64,000 bases of DNA, from positions 10,254,501-10,318,500 of the forward strand of contig NZ_CP073720.1 in NCBI RefSeq assembly GCF_025137375.1, given 5' to 3'. Positions within the stretch are counted from its first letter, which is position 1; every line of letters starts with the position of its first letter. Shown piece after piece: positions 40,990 to 49,453 of this stretch. Source of the stretch: Dactylosporangium fulvum (lineage in GTDB: Bacteria; Actinomycetota; Actinomycetes; Mycobacteriales; Micromonosporaceae). The position numbers and the translations under genes are program-made. A model generated the notes under the pieces. That model did not search any database and had not been told where the DNA came from. It saw nothing but the letters and a program-made list of their open reading frames with translations.

Positions 40990-42159
40990 GTGAATCCAGC
41001 AGAACTCGCCCGCGACTTCCTGCGGTCACACGACCCGGCCGGGGCGGATCCCGTCGAGTTCCTGCGGGCGCGCTTCGACGCGGGGCTGGCCTGGGTCCAG
41101 TTCCCACCCGGCCTCGGCGGGCTCGGGCTGCCCCGCGCACTGCAGCCCGCCGTGGACCAGGTCTTCGCCGACGCCGGCGCGCCCGACAACAACCCCCGCC
41201 GCATCGGCATCGGGCTCGGCATGGCGGCGCCGACGATCCTCCGGCACGGCACCGACGAGCAGCGCAAACGCTGGCTGCGTCCGCTGTGGACGGGCGAGGA
41301 GGTGTGGTGCCAGCTGTTCAGCGAGCCCGGCGCCGGGTCCGACCTCGCGGGACTGGCCACGCGTGCCGTCCGTGACGGCGACGACTGGGTGGTCAGCGGG
41401 CAGAAGGTGTGGACGTCCATGGCGCACGAGGCGCGCTGGGCGATCCTCGTCGCGCGGACGGATCCTTCGGTACCGAAGCATCAGGGCATCACGTACTTCA
41501 TCCTCGACATGACCGCGCCGGGCGTGGACGTGCGGCCGCTGCGGCAGATCACCGGCGAGGCCGAGTTCAACGAGGTGTTCCTGACCGACGTGCGGATCCC
41601 GGACGCGCACCGGCTCGGCGAGGTCGGCGAGGGCTGGCTGATCGCCCAGACGACGCTCATGAACGAGCGGGTCGCGATCGGTGGCGCCGCCGTGCCCCGG
41701 GAGGGCGGCGTCATCGGCGTCGTCGCCGATCTGTGGCGCAAGCACCCGGAGCTGCGCTCGCCCGGCCTGCACGACGCGCTGATGCGGCTGTGGGTCGACG
41801 CCGAGGCGGCCCGGCTCACCGGCGTGCGGCTGCGCCAGCAGCTGGCGGCCGGCCAGCCGGGGCCGGAGGGGTCGGCGGCGAAGCTGCTGTTCGCGCGGCT
41901 CAACCAGGAGATCTCGGCGCTGGAGCTGGAACTGCTGGACGAGGAGGGGTTGCGCCACGACGAATGGACGATGCGCCGGCCGACCGTCGTCGACTTCGCC
42001 GGCCGTACCGCCGGATATCGCTATCTGCGGGCCAAGGGAAACTCGATCGAGGGCGGCACCTCCGAGATCCTGCGCAACATCGTCGCCGAGCGGGTGCTCG
42101 GCCTGCCGCAGGAGCAGCGGGCCGACAAGGACGTCGCGTGGAAGGACCTGCCGAAGTGA
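40990..42159 (+). CDS. Acyl-CoA dehydrogenase, catalytic-type subunit
   Basis: The 389-aa flavoprotein has the ACAD middle domain (LFSEPGAGSDLAGLATRA, VSGQKVWTS) and a C-terminal domain ending RAKGNSIEGGTSEILRNIVAER. The last includes the conserved EGGTSEI region near the flavin and base. The GTG start follows GGAGGC. It is followed after 52 nt by a shorter ACAD that lacks this motif, an arrangement like the alpha2-beta2 acyl-CoA dehydrogenases of actinobacterial steroid and side-chain catabolism. Confidence 0.9.
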   Translation: MNPAELARDFLRSHDPAGADPVEFLRARFDAGLAWVQFPPGLGGLGLPRALQPAVDQVFADAGAPDNNPRRIGIGLGMAAPTILRHGTDEQRKRWLRPLWTGEEVWCQLFSEPGAGSDLAGLATRAVRDGDDWVVSGQKVWTSMAHEARWAILVARTDPSVPKHQGITYFILDMTAPGVDVRPLRQITGEAEFNEVFLTDVRIPDAHRLGEVGEGWLIAQTTLMNERVAIGGAAVPREGGVIGVVADLWRKHPELRSPGLHDALMRLWVDAEAARLTGVRLRQQLAAGQPGPEGSAAKLLFARLNQEISALELELLDEEGLRHDEWTMRRPTVVDFAGRTAGYRYLRAKGNSIEGGTSEILRNIVAERVLGLPQEQRADKDVAWKDLPK

Positions 42160-42211
42160 GCGGTCCGGAACGCAGCATCAAGGCATGCTGCCGAACCGAA
42201 GTGGAGCCGGC

Positions 42212-43261
42212 ATGACGGATTTGCTGTACAGCGAGGTGGAGGAGGAACTGCGCGCCTCGGTCCGGTCGCTCCTCGACGACCGGGTCGACCTGAGCCGCCT
42301 CGAGGGGCCGGAGCCGGTCGACCTGAAGCTCTGGCGGACCCTGGCGGCCGACCTGGGCTTCGCCGGGCTACCGGTGCCCGAGTCGGCGGGCGGCGCCGGC
42401 GCGTCGTGGCGGGAGACGGCCGTGGTGATGGAGGAGCTGGGCCGCTCGCTCGCGCCGGTACCGTTCCTCGGCACCTCGGTCCTTGCCACGGCCGCGCTGT
42501 TGGGCACGGAGGATCCGCTGCTCGACGCGCTGGCGGCCGGCAGACGGACGGCGACTCTCGCGGTGCCGCTGTCGGCGACGGACCCGCGGTGGACGGTCAC
42601 CGCGGCGGACGGCGTGCTCGACGGCACGATCACGAGTGTCGTGGACGCGGGGACCGCGGACGTACTGCTGGTGCCGACCGCCGCCGGCCTGTTCGCGGTC
42701 GAGGCGGCGGACACGGTGCGCACCCCGGTCGTGTCGTTCGACCTGAGCCGCCCGCTCACCGACGTGACGCTCGGCTCGGCACCCGGCCGGCTGGTCGGCG
42801 ACGCGGGTCCGCTGGTCGCCAGGGCACTCACGGCCGGCGCCGCACTGCTCGCGTCGGAGCAGCTGGGCATCGCCGAGTGGTGCCTGACGACGACGGTGGA
42901 GTACGTGAAGACGCGGCGGCAGTTCGCCCGGCAGGTCGGCTCGTACCAGGCGATCAAGCACCGGCTCGCCGACCTGTGGGTGTCGGTGACCCAGGCCCGG
43001 GCGGTCGCCCGCTACGCGGCGGACTGCCTCGCGACCGACGACCCGGACCTCCCGGTCGCCGCCTCGCTCGCGCAGGCGTTCTGCTCGCCGGTGGCGATGA
43101 AGGCGGCGGAGGAGTGCGTCCAGCTGCACGGCGGGATCGGCTTCACGTGGGAGCACCCCGCGCACCTGTACCTCAAGCGCGCCCGCTCCAACGCCGCCTC
43201 CTTCGGCTCGGCGACCCGGCACCGCGCCCTGCTCGCCGCGTTGGTCGACCTGCCCGCCTGA
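42212..43261 (+). CDS. Acyl-CoA dehydrogenase-like second subunit
   Basis: The 349-aa protein is ACAD-like (YSEVEEELRASVRSLLDD at the N terminus; RRQFARQVGSYQAIKHRLADLWV; QLHGGIGFTWEHPAHLYLKR) but has no EGGTSEI motif and a shortened middle domain. It probably pairs with the upstream ACAD in one heteromeric enzyme. GGAG 6 nt before ATG 42212 fixes the start; an ATG at 42185 lacks such a site. Confidence 0.88.
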   Translation: MTDLLYSEVEEELRASVRSLLDDRVDLSRLEGPEPVDLKLWRTLAADLGFAGLPVPESAGGAGASWRETAVVMEELGRSLAPVPFLGTSVLATAALLGTEDPLLDALAAGRRTATLAVPLSATDPRWTVTAADGVLDGTITSVVDAGTADVLLVPTAAGLFAVEAADTVRTPVVSFDLSRPLTDVTLGSAPGRLVGDAGPLVARALTAGAALLASEQLGIAEWCLTTTVEYVKTRRQFARQVGSYQAIKHRLADLWVSVTQARAVARYAADCLATDDPDLPVAASLAQAFCSPVAMKAAEECVQLHGGIGFTWEHPAHLYLKRARSNAASFGSATRHRALLAALVDLPA

Positions 43262-43266
43262 TGGGG

Positions 43267-43722
43267 TCAGATGAGGAGGCGGGTCACCGTCTCGGCCACG
43301 CAGACCGGCTTCGCCTCGCCCTCGCGCTCCACCGTGACCCGGTTCTTGACCTGGATCCAGCCCTCGCCCAGGTCGTCGGCGACGAGCAGCGCCACGCCGC
43401 CCCGGACCCGGGAGCCGGTGGGCAGCGGGGCGGGGAACCGGACCTTGTCCAGGCCGTAGTTGATGCCCATCCGGACGCCTTCCACGCGGTACACCTGCGA
43501 AACCAGGCTCGGCACGAGCGAGAGCGTCAGGAAGCCGTGCGCGATCGTGGTGCCGAACGGTCCGGCCGCGGCCCGCTCGGGGTCGACGTGGATCCACTGG
43601 TGGTCGCCGGTCGCCTCGGCGAAGAGGTTGACGCGCTCCTGCGTGATCTCTTGCCACTCGCTGTAGCCCAGGTGCTCCCCGACCGCCGCCAGCAGCTCGC
43701 CGGCTTTCGCAAACGTCCGCAT
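43267..43722 (-). CDS. MaoC-family (R)-enoyl-CoA hydratase
   Basis: The 151-aa hot-dog protein has the hydratase-2 motif ATGDHQWIHVDPERA...GTTIAHGFLTLSL with catalytic Asp and His. It would hydrate enoyl-CoA produced by the neighbouring dehydrogenases. The ATG at 43722 starts at the family N terminus; an in-frame ATG at 43740 lies within a palindromic operator-like element. It converges with the ACAD operon. Confidence 0.88.
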   Translation of the reverse strand: MRTFAKAGELLAAVGEHLGYSEWQEITQERVNLFAEATGDHQWIHVDPERAAAGPFGTTIAHGFLTLSLVPSLVSQVYRVEGVRMGINYGLDKVRFPAPLPTGSRVRGGVALLVADDLGEGWIQVKNRVTVEREGEAKPVCVAETVTRLLI

Positions 43723-43733
43723 GACCTCGATCC

Positions 43734-43748
43734 TGCACATTATGTGCA
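43734..43748. promoter_or_regulatory. 15-nt palindrome at the MaoC gene start, candidate operator
   Basis: TGCACAT-T-ATGTGCA is a perfect odd palindrome located 12 nt before the MaoC start codon. It is more AT-rich than its surroundings. A repressor bound here would block initiation; the regulator is unknown. Confidence 0.5.
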
Positions 43749-43762
43749 AGATTCGTCAACGA

Positions 43763-43805
43763 CCGGCGGCCGGTCCCGTGAGGTGTTCACGGGACCGGCC
43801 GCCGG
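43763..43805 (-). terminator. Large hairpin terminator of the subtilase gene
   Basis: A perfect 19-bp stem (left arm begins CCGGCGGCCGG) with a 5-nt loop lies just downstream of the S8 protease stop on the minus strand. No strong T tract follows. Confidence 0.8.
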
Positions 43806-43819
43806 AGGTGTTGCGGTGA

Positions 43820-46800
43820 TCAGGTACCGGTGCGGTTGAACCAGCCGGCCACCGTCACGTCGGACTTGACGATCGTCGTGCCCGGGACCGCCGGGCTGAC
43901 GACCGACGTCGTCATCGTGCCGGTGCCGGGCAGCAGGCCTCTGACCGTCACCGTGTACGAGGTCGACGCGCCGGGCACCGGGTCGGTGCTGACGACACGA
44001 AGGTCCTCGGTGGGCAGCGTGTTCAGCGGCAGACCCGCGCCGCCGGTGCCGTTGAGGTTCTCGGCCCCGACCACCAGGTCCTGCCCGTTGGGCAGGGTGG
44101 AGACGGTGTCCAGGTCGTAAGCGAACACGATGTCCTGCACGCCGCTGGCACCGAGCCAGACCTGGAACGCGCGGTTGGTGGTCGTGCCGAAGTCGCGGAC
44201 CCGCCATTCGACGACGATCCAGTCGCTCACGCCGTCGGTCAGCACGCCGACGAACAGGCCGGCTGTGCCGGTGCCGTCGAGGTCGGTCCAGAACGGCGCG
44301 AGGACGTTGTTCGGCTTCGCCGGGTCCGGGATCGGGGTGATGTTGCAGCAGTTGTTGTTCTCGTTGCTGGCATCACTGCCCGGGTAGAGGTACCCGTTGG
44401 AGTCGATCGTCAGCGAGCTGTAGTCGATGCCGTTGTACTTGAAGGTCGGCACGTTGAACGTGGTGAGGTTCTCGTCGCCGATCGACACCGGGGTGATCCC
44501 GAAGAGGTCGAGCGGGAGGTAGCCGGCGATCGTGCCCGGCTCCAGCGACGGCGTGCCCGGGACCGCCCCGGCCAGTGCCGCGCCCTTCTTCTCGGCCTTC
44601 AGCGGGTTGACCACCTTGGCACCGCTCGCGCCCACGATCGGCAGGTTGAGCGTCGACGTCGTGGTGAAGTCGGCGGTGGTGTCGTTGAAGGTCTCGTTGG
44701 TCGCGGTGACCGTGCAGACGCTGGTCTGCAGCAGCTTCACCGCAGACGGCGCGCAGGACTGGGTCACCTTGATGTCGCCCTGCTTGGGCACGAAGGCCAC
44801 CGGCAGGTGCAGCGCCGGAACGCCGCTGGTCACCGGCTTGAGCCGGACCTCACCGAAGTACTGGCCCTCGGCCGCGCCGGACTTGATGGTGATGTTGATC
44901 TGCTGCGTCCTGCCCGGCGCGACGGAGAAGACCGACGGCGACACCGTGATGGACGCGTCGGCCGGCGACGTCGTCTCGACACGGTAGGTGAGCGTCTTGT
45001 TGGTGACGTTCTTCGCCGTCCGCACCGCGGTGAGCTTGCCCGGCATGACCGGGGCGTTCACCGACGGCAGGTTGATCTGCACCGCGTTGACCGGGTCGTT
45101 GCCCAGCGCGAACAGCCGGTCCGCCGTCTCGTCGAACGTGAGGCCGGGGTTGGCGGCCACGTTGACCTGGACACGGCCGGCACCGAGGTCGAACGGGTCG
45201 GCGGGGGTGACCCCGTCTTCCTTGAGCACCTTGGTGGTCGCCGTCGTCATCAGCGCCGACTTGATCTGCCCCGGGGTGAAGTCCGGGTGCAGCGCCTTCT
45301 GCAGCAGCGCGGAGCCCGCGATGTGCGGCGAGGACATCGACGTGCCGGCGATGGCCTGGAAGTACTCGCCGGCCGGGCCGAGGCTCGGGTCGTCCGGGGT
45401 CGGCGTGTTGCCGGCCAGGATCTGCGCGCCCGGTGCGGAGATGTCGGGCTTGATGAAGTTGCCGCCGGGGCCGCGCGACGAGAAGCTCGCCATCACGTCG
45501 CCGGAGGTCTGGACCCTCTCACCCTGGGTGAACTTCGCGGTGCCGCCGGGGTGCGCCGCGAGGTAGGCCAGAAACGCCGCGCCGTCGGCGAGGTGCACCG
45601 TCGGCAGCCAGTGGTTGTCGCTCAGCGCGTCAGCCTGGGTGGCGTTGTACAGGATCATGCCGGCCGCGCCGCCCTGCTTGACGTTGAAGCCCTTGAGGAC
45701 CCGGCCGGGGCTGCGCTGGCAGGCCACGATCTTGCCGGTGAAGAGGCCGGCCGGGGCCGGAGCTTCACAGGTCGGGTTGTTGTAGGGCGCCGCCGAGGCC
45801 AGGACGACCGGGAGCGGGCTGCTGATGCCGGGGGTGATCGAGACACCCTTGTAGGTCGCCTGGCTGCCGTCGCTGGAGGCGACGGTCAGGGTCGACTGGA
45901 ACGCGCGCTTCTGGGTCGACGCCGCGACGGTGGTGACCCACGCCGACAGGTGGTCGGTCGTGGCGGCACCGGGGCCGCTGTTGCCGGCCGAGGCGGCGAT
46001 GAAGACGCCGGCCTTGTAGGCGTCGAAGAACGCGAGCTCCACGATGTCGGTGTACGGGCTCGAGCCACCCGAGATCGAGAAGTTGATGACGTTGACGCCG
46101 TCCTTGACCGCCTGGGCGACCGCGGCGGCCGAGTCGGTGCTGTAGCAGCCGGTGGCGCCACAGACCTTGTAGACCGAGACCCACGCGCCGGGCGCGACGC
46201 CGTTGATCGGGCCGCGCTCGATGCCGAAGACCTTCGCCGAGGGGACCGCGTTGCCGGCCGCGGTCGACGCGGTGTGAGTGCCGTGGCCGTCGGAGTCACG
46301 AGCGGTGTACCCGTACTTCTCCATCGGCTGCAGCGTGTTGTAGGTGTCGAGGAAGCCCTTACCACCGATGAGCTTGTGGTTGCAGGCGAACGGGTCGGCT
46401 GCCGGGGTCAGCGGGTTGTCGCCGAAGTCGCAGGCACGCGGGGTGCCGTCGGCCTTGGCGGGTGGTGCGCCGAGGTTGCCGTTGTCGGCGAACGACGGGT
46501 GCTCCGGCCAGACACCGCTGTCGAGGCTGCCGAAGATCACGCCCTTGCCGGCGTTCGGCTTGCCGCCGAGCTGGGGGTAGACCTGGTCGGCGCCGATGAA
46601 GGCGGTGCTGGAGTCGGTCTGCGGTGCGCGTGCCACGTCCGCCTGGACCGCCACGACGTGGTCGATGGTCAGGATCGCGCCGATCTTGTTGGCCGGCACC
46701 GACATCGCGATGCCGCCGTAGACCGTCCGCAGCCGCTGGCCGACCTTGGCGTCCGGGACCTGCTTCTTCAGGTCCGCGAGGAACTTGTCCTCGATACCGG

Positions 46801-47167
46801 CGATCCGGTTTTCGTAGCGCTTCTCCGCTTCACTTCCGGAAAGCGGCTTTCCGGTGACGGATGGGCTGGTCGCCTCGTATCCGGCAACGCCGCCGGAATA
46901 GGTGGCGGTCGAGTCGTAGTCCAGCTTCACCGCAATCGGCACCCGGGTGGTGTCGGTGCGATTCAGCAGGGAAGGGTCGGTCTTGGCCATACGGCTCGTC
47001 GGCGATTTGGCCGCCGACGTCTGTTTGGCCGCTTTCAGGCTCTGCACCAAGGACAGGCTTCCGGCTGGAACCGGCGCGGCCTGACCCGGGCTCGCCGAGA
47101 CGATCACGAGTAGTGGCGGAACGAGTGCGGACGCCACCACGGCGCGCACCCATCTCCGTCGACTCAT
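43820..47167 (-). CDS. Secreted subtilisin-like (S8) serine protease
   Basis: The 1115-aa protein has a signal peptide (to about residue 30, SPGQA), an I9-type propeptide (about 70-180), and a peptidase S8 domain with the triad D216 (GSLDSGVW), H295 (SDGHGTHT) and S612 (GTSMSSPH), plus the oxyanion Asn 396. A PA-domain insertion spans about 440-560. The C-terminal half has Fn3-like domains and a Cys-containing NNNCCN nidogen-like region. It is probably an extracellular nutrient protease. GAGAGGGGGCAGG precedes the ATG. Confidence 0.93.
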   Translation of the reverse strand: MSRRRWVRAVVASALVPPLLVIVSASPGQAAPVPAGSLSLVQSLKAAKQTSAAKSPTSRMAKTDPSLLNRTDTTRVPIAVKLDYDSTATYSGGVAGYEATSPSVTGKPLSGSEAEKRYENRIAGIEDKFLADLKKQVPDAKVGQRLRTVYGGIAMSVPANKIGAILTIDHVVAVQADVARAPQTDSSTAFIGADQVYPQLGGKPNAGKGVIFGSLDSGVWPEHPSFADNGNLGAPPAKADGTPRACDFGDNPLTPAADPFACNHKLIGGKGFLDTYNTLQPMEKYGYTARDSDGHGTHTASTAAGNAVPSAKVFGIERGPINGVAPGAWVSVYKVCGATGCYSTDSAAAVAQAVKDGVNVINFSISGGSSPYTDIVELAFFDAYKAGVFIAASAGNSGPGAATTDHLSAWVTTVAASTQKRAFQSTLTVASSDGSQATYKGVSITPGISSPLPVVLASAAPYNNPTCEAPAPAGLFTGKIVACQRSPGRVLKGFNVKQGGAAGMILYNATQADALSDNHWLPTVHLADGAAFLAYLAAHPGGTAKFTQGERVQTSGDVMASFSSRGPGGNFIKPDISAPGAQILAGNTPTPDDPSLGPAGEYFQAIAGTSMSSPHIAGSALLQKALHPDFTPGQIKSALMTTATTKVLKEDGVTPADPFDLGAGRVQVNVAANPGLTFDETADRLFALGNDPVNAVQINLPSVNAPVMPGKLTAVRTAKNVTNKTLTYRVETTSPADASITVSPSVFSVAPGRTQQINITIKSGAAEGQYFGEVRLKPVTSGVPALHLPVAFVPKQGDIKVTQSCAPSAVKLLQTSVCTVTATNETFNDTTADFTTTSTLNLPIVGASGAKVVNPLKAEKKGAALAGAVPGTPSLEPGTIAGYLPLDLFGITPVSIGDENLTTFNVPTFKYNGIDYSSLTIDSNGYLYPGSDASNENNNCCNITPIPDPAKPNNVLAPFWTDLDGTGTAGLFVGVLTDGVSDWIVVEWRVRDFGTTTNRAFQVWLGASGVQDIVFAYDLDTVSTLPNGQDLVVGAENLNGTGGAGLPLNTLPTEDLRVVSTDPVPGASTSYTVTVRGLLPGTGTMTTSVVSPAVPGTTIVKSDVTVAGWFNRTGT

Positions 47168-47390
47168 CCTGCCCCCTCTCGTGGACGGGCTGATTGGGCA
47201 CGTATCTCAAACCCTCGATGCGCCCATGAACAAGGCATCAACATGCCAGCTTTCTGACGCTCTGGAAAGGGGGCATCACGCTGCGGAAACAGTCGATCAA
47301 CGGGATGTAGGGGAATGACGAGGGTAGACATGGCAACTATTGGCGATATCAACAGATTGCAATGTCCAACTCGTCCGAGTTCGCACAAAA

Positions 47391-47420
47391 AAACGCCCTG
47401 CGGGAACCGCAGGGGCGTTT
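47391..47420 (-). terminator. Intrinsic terminator of the MscS-like gene
   Basis: On the minus strand a stem of CGCCCCTGCGG/CCGCAGGGCG with a 3-nt loop is followed by seven T residues. It lies just past the stop of the membrane protein gene. Confidence 0.9.
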
Positions 47421-47431
47421 GTGACCGTCAA

Positions 47432-48463
47432 TCAGTGCTCGTCCTTGGGTGGCGGAGAGTTGATGACCACCGTCTTGTCGTCCGGGTCGCCGGTGGTGCC
47501 GGTGGACGGGCGCTGGGTGGGCACCTGGATCTGCTCGCCGGGCTTCGGCGGCGGCGACGGTACCGTCGGCACGACCACCGTCGGTGCGTCGGCCATGCCC
47601 GGGATCGGGCCGGGTGTGGGCTGCATGATCTGCAGTCCGCTCTCTTCTGCCACCCGTCGCGCCTCGGCCTCGGCCGCCGCCTTGCGGGCCTGTTCCTCGG
47701 CGGCCCGGCGGGCCTCCTCCTCGGCCGCGCGCCGGGCGGCCTGCTCCTCGGCGGCCTTCCGGGCGGCGGCCTCCGCACGGCGTGCCTCCGCGGCTACGCG
47801 GACCCGCTCGGACACGGCCGGCGCCTCCTGCTCCATCCGGCCCAGCCAGCCCTCCCAGCGCTGCTGCATCGGGCGGACGAGGCCACCACCGACGCCGACG
47901 ATGAGGATTCCGGCGATCGTCGCGAGCACCGCGATCAGCACCGGGGTCGTGACCGTGGTGGCGATGCCGATCTGGTTGAGTGCGGCGATCACACCGAGGC
48001 CGAGAATGAACCAGTACGCCAGGTTGGCCAGCAGCCGCCCGTACGACAAACCGCCGAGCGCGCCGGTCGTCAGGTCACGCACCCCGTTGGCGAGGGCGGC
48101 GGCGACCACGATGATGACGATCGCGACGACGGCCATCGGCAGCCAGGCCACGACGCTCTCGATCAGGTCGGAGACGGGGTTGGGCCCCCAGACGCCGAAC
48201 GCGATCTGCAGCGTGAACAGCAGGATCGCGTAGTACACGAGCTTGGCGAGCAGATCGCTCGCGTCGAACCGGCTCCGGGCGAGCGCCCGGCCGATACCGC
48301 CGCGCTCCACCAGCCTGTCGAACCCGACACGGGCCAGCAGCTTGTGGACCGCGGTGCGCACGAGCACCGCCAGGAACCAGCCGATCAGCAGAATGACGAC
48401 GAACAGCAGGAACGACGGCACGAACCGCACCACGTCCCCGACCGCGTCGCGAACAGCACCCAT
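47432..48463 (-). CDS. MscS-like conserved TM-helix protein with cytoplasmic coiled coil
   Basis: The 343-aa protein has about five transmembrane helices in two halves that each carry the conserved TM-helix pattern of small mechanosensitive-channel-like proteins (FVVILLIGWFLAVLVRTAVHKLL...; ANGVRDLTTGALGGLSYGRLLANLAYW). A long Ala/Glu/Arg coiled coil (about 220-280) and a Pro-rich tail follow. It lacks the MscS beta domain, so channel activity is uncertain. Confidence 0.8.
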   Translation of the reverse strand: MGAVRDAVGDVVRFVPSFLLFVVILLIGWFLAVLVRTAVHKLLARVGFDRLVERGGIGRALARSRFDASDLLAKLVYYAILLFTLQIAFGVWGPNPVSDLIESVVAWLPMAVVAIVIIVVAAALANGVRDLTTGALGGLSYGRLLANLAYWFILGLGVIAALNQIGIATTVTTPVLIAVLATIAGILIVGVGGGLVRPMQQRWEGWLGRMEQEAPAVSERVRVAAEARRAEAAARKAAEEQAARRAAEEEARRAAEEQARKAAAEAEARRVAEESGLQIMQPTPGPIPGMADAPTVVVPTVPSPPPKPGEQIQVPTQRPSTGTTGDPDDKTVVINSPPPKDEH

Positions 48464-48535
48464 CAGGCCTCCTCCCCGAGGTTGGTACTTGGGAGTTGCC
48501 CGAAGCGCGCAAAAGTTAATCGAGGCGCATGAAGG

Positions 48536-48709
48536 TCAGTCGTCCATGCCGGCCAGACCCCGCGGGCTCTCCGGCTCGCGGGCGTGCTCGGGGCCGCCGT
48601 CGAGCTGTTCCGCGAGGGTCATGCTGCGGTGCTCCACCGCGAAGTCGCCGAGGTCATCGGCGTCGAAGCCCGGGAAAGGGTCGGCCACACGAAGCTCTGG
48701 CTCGCTCAT
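48536..48709 (-). CDS. 57-aa acidic hypothetical protein
   Basis: Reading from ATG 48709 gives a short acidic protein (MSEPELRVADPFPGFDADD...LAGMDD) with strong GC bias at third codon positions. It diverges from the HAD phosphatase gene across a 42-bp gap that contains a perfect inverted repeat. No ribosome site is close. Family not recognised; it could be a chance ORF. Confidence 0.4.
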   Translation of the reverse strand: MSEPELRVADPFPGFDADDLGDFAVEHRSMTLAEQLDGGPEHAREPESPRGLAGMDD

Positions 48710-48716
48710 GAGGTCA

Positions 48717-48744
48717 GTGATACCCCTTCTCGGGTGGGTATCAC
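48717..48744. promoter_or_regulatory. 9-bp inverted repeat, candidate operator of the HAD gene
   Basis: GTGATACCC and GGGTATCAC are exact reverse complements separated by 10 nt, centred about 20 bp before the HAD start. A dimeric repressor bound here would block initiation of the HAD gene and possibly the divergent small ORF. Confidence 0.5.
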
Positions 48745-48751
48745 CCGGTAC

Positions 48752-49444
48752 ATGACGAAACCCGTGACCGGTGTGCTGTTTGATGTCGACGGAACCCTCG
48801 TCGACAGCGTCTACCTCCACGCGGTTGCCTGGTGGCACGCATTCCGCCAGTTCGGGCACGACGTGGAGACCGCACGGATCCATCGGGCGATCGGCATGGG
48901 CTCGGACAAGATCCTCGACCACCTGCTCGGCCCGGACCACGACACCGCAGAGGACGACGCCCTGCGGGCCGCCCACAGCAGCCTCTACGCCGTGCACTGG
49001 ACCGCGTTGCGCCCGCTGGCCGGCGCCCGCGCGCTGCTGTACACCTGCGCCGCCCGGGGCCTGCGCAACGTGCTCGCCACGTCGGCGTCGAGGCCCGAGC
49101 TGGAGGCGCTGCTGCGCTGCCTCGACGCCGACTCGGTGATCAGCACCGTCACCAGTGCCGACGACGCCTCGGAGAGCAAGCCGGCGCCGGACATCGTCGA
49201 GGTGGCGCTGCGCCGGTCCGGCCTGTCGGCGGAAGAGGTCGTCTTCGTCGGCGACTCGATCTGGGACGTCAAGGCGGCCGGGGCGCTCTCCATCCCCTGC
49301 ATCGGCCTCACGACCGGCGGCGTCTCGATCGCGGAACTGCTCGACCACGGCGCGGCGGCCGTCTACGAAGACCCGCAGGACCTGCTGGACAACCTGGACG
49401 AGGCGCTCACCACGGCGTTCCGGGTGGCGTTGACGACCGGCTGA
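48752..49444 (+). CDS. HAD-superfamily hydrolase, beta-phosphoglucomutase-like
   Basis: The 230-aa phosphatase has all HAD motifs: DVDGTLVDS (residues about 11-19, nucleophile Asp), TSAS (motif II Thr/Ser), KPAPD (motif III Lys) and GDSIWD (motif IV). A helical cap of C1 type separates motifs I and II. It should dephosphorylate a small sugar or glycolate phosphate in the cytoplasm. An operator-like inverted repeat lies just upstream. Confidence 0.9.
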   Translation: MTKPVTGVLFDVDGTLVDSVYLHAVAWWHAFRQFGHDVETARIHRAIGMGSDKILDHLLGPDHDTAEDDALRAAHSSLYAVHWTALRPLAGARALLYTCAARGLRNVLATSASRPELEALLRCLDADSVISTVTSADDASESKPAPDIVEVALRRSGLSAEEVVFVGDSIWDVKAAGALSIPCIGLTTGGVSIAELLDHGAAAVYEDPQDLLDNLDEALTTAFRVALTTG

Positions 49445-49453
49445 GCGGCCGGC

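Noticed and set aside
44807..47113. Long plus-strand ORF opposite the subtilase
   Set aside because: Composition is typical of an antisense shadow; the subtilase has a full catalytic triad.
47640..47800. GC-rich repeat region in the MscS-like gene
   Set aside because: The repetition encodes an Ala/Glu/Arg coiled coil and has no independent structure.
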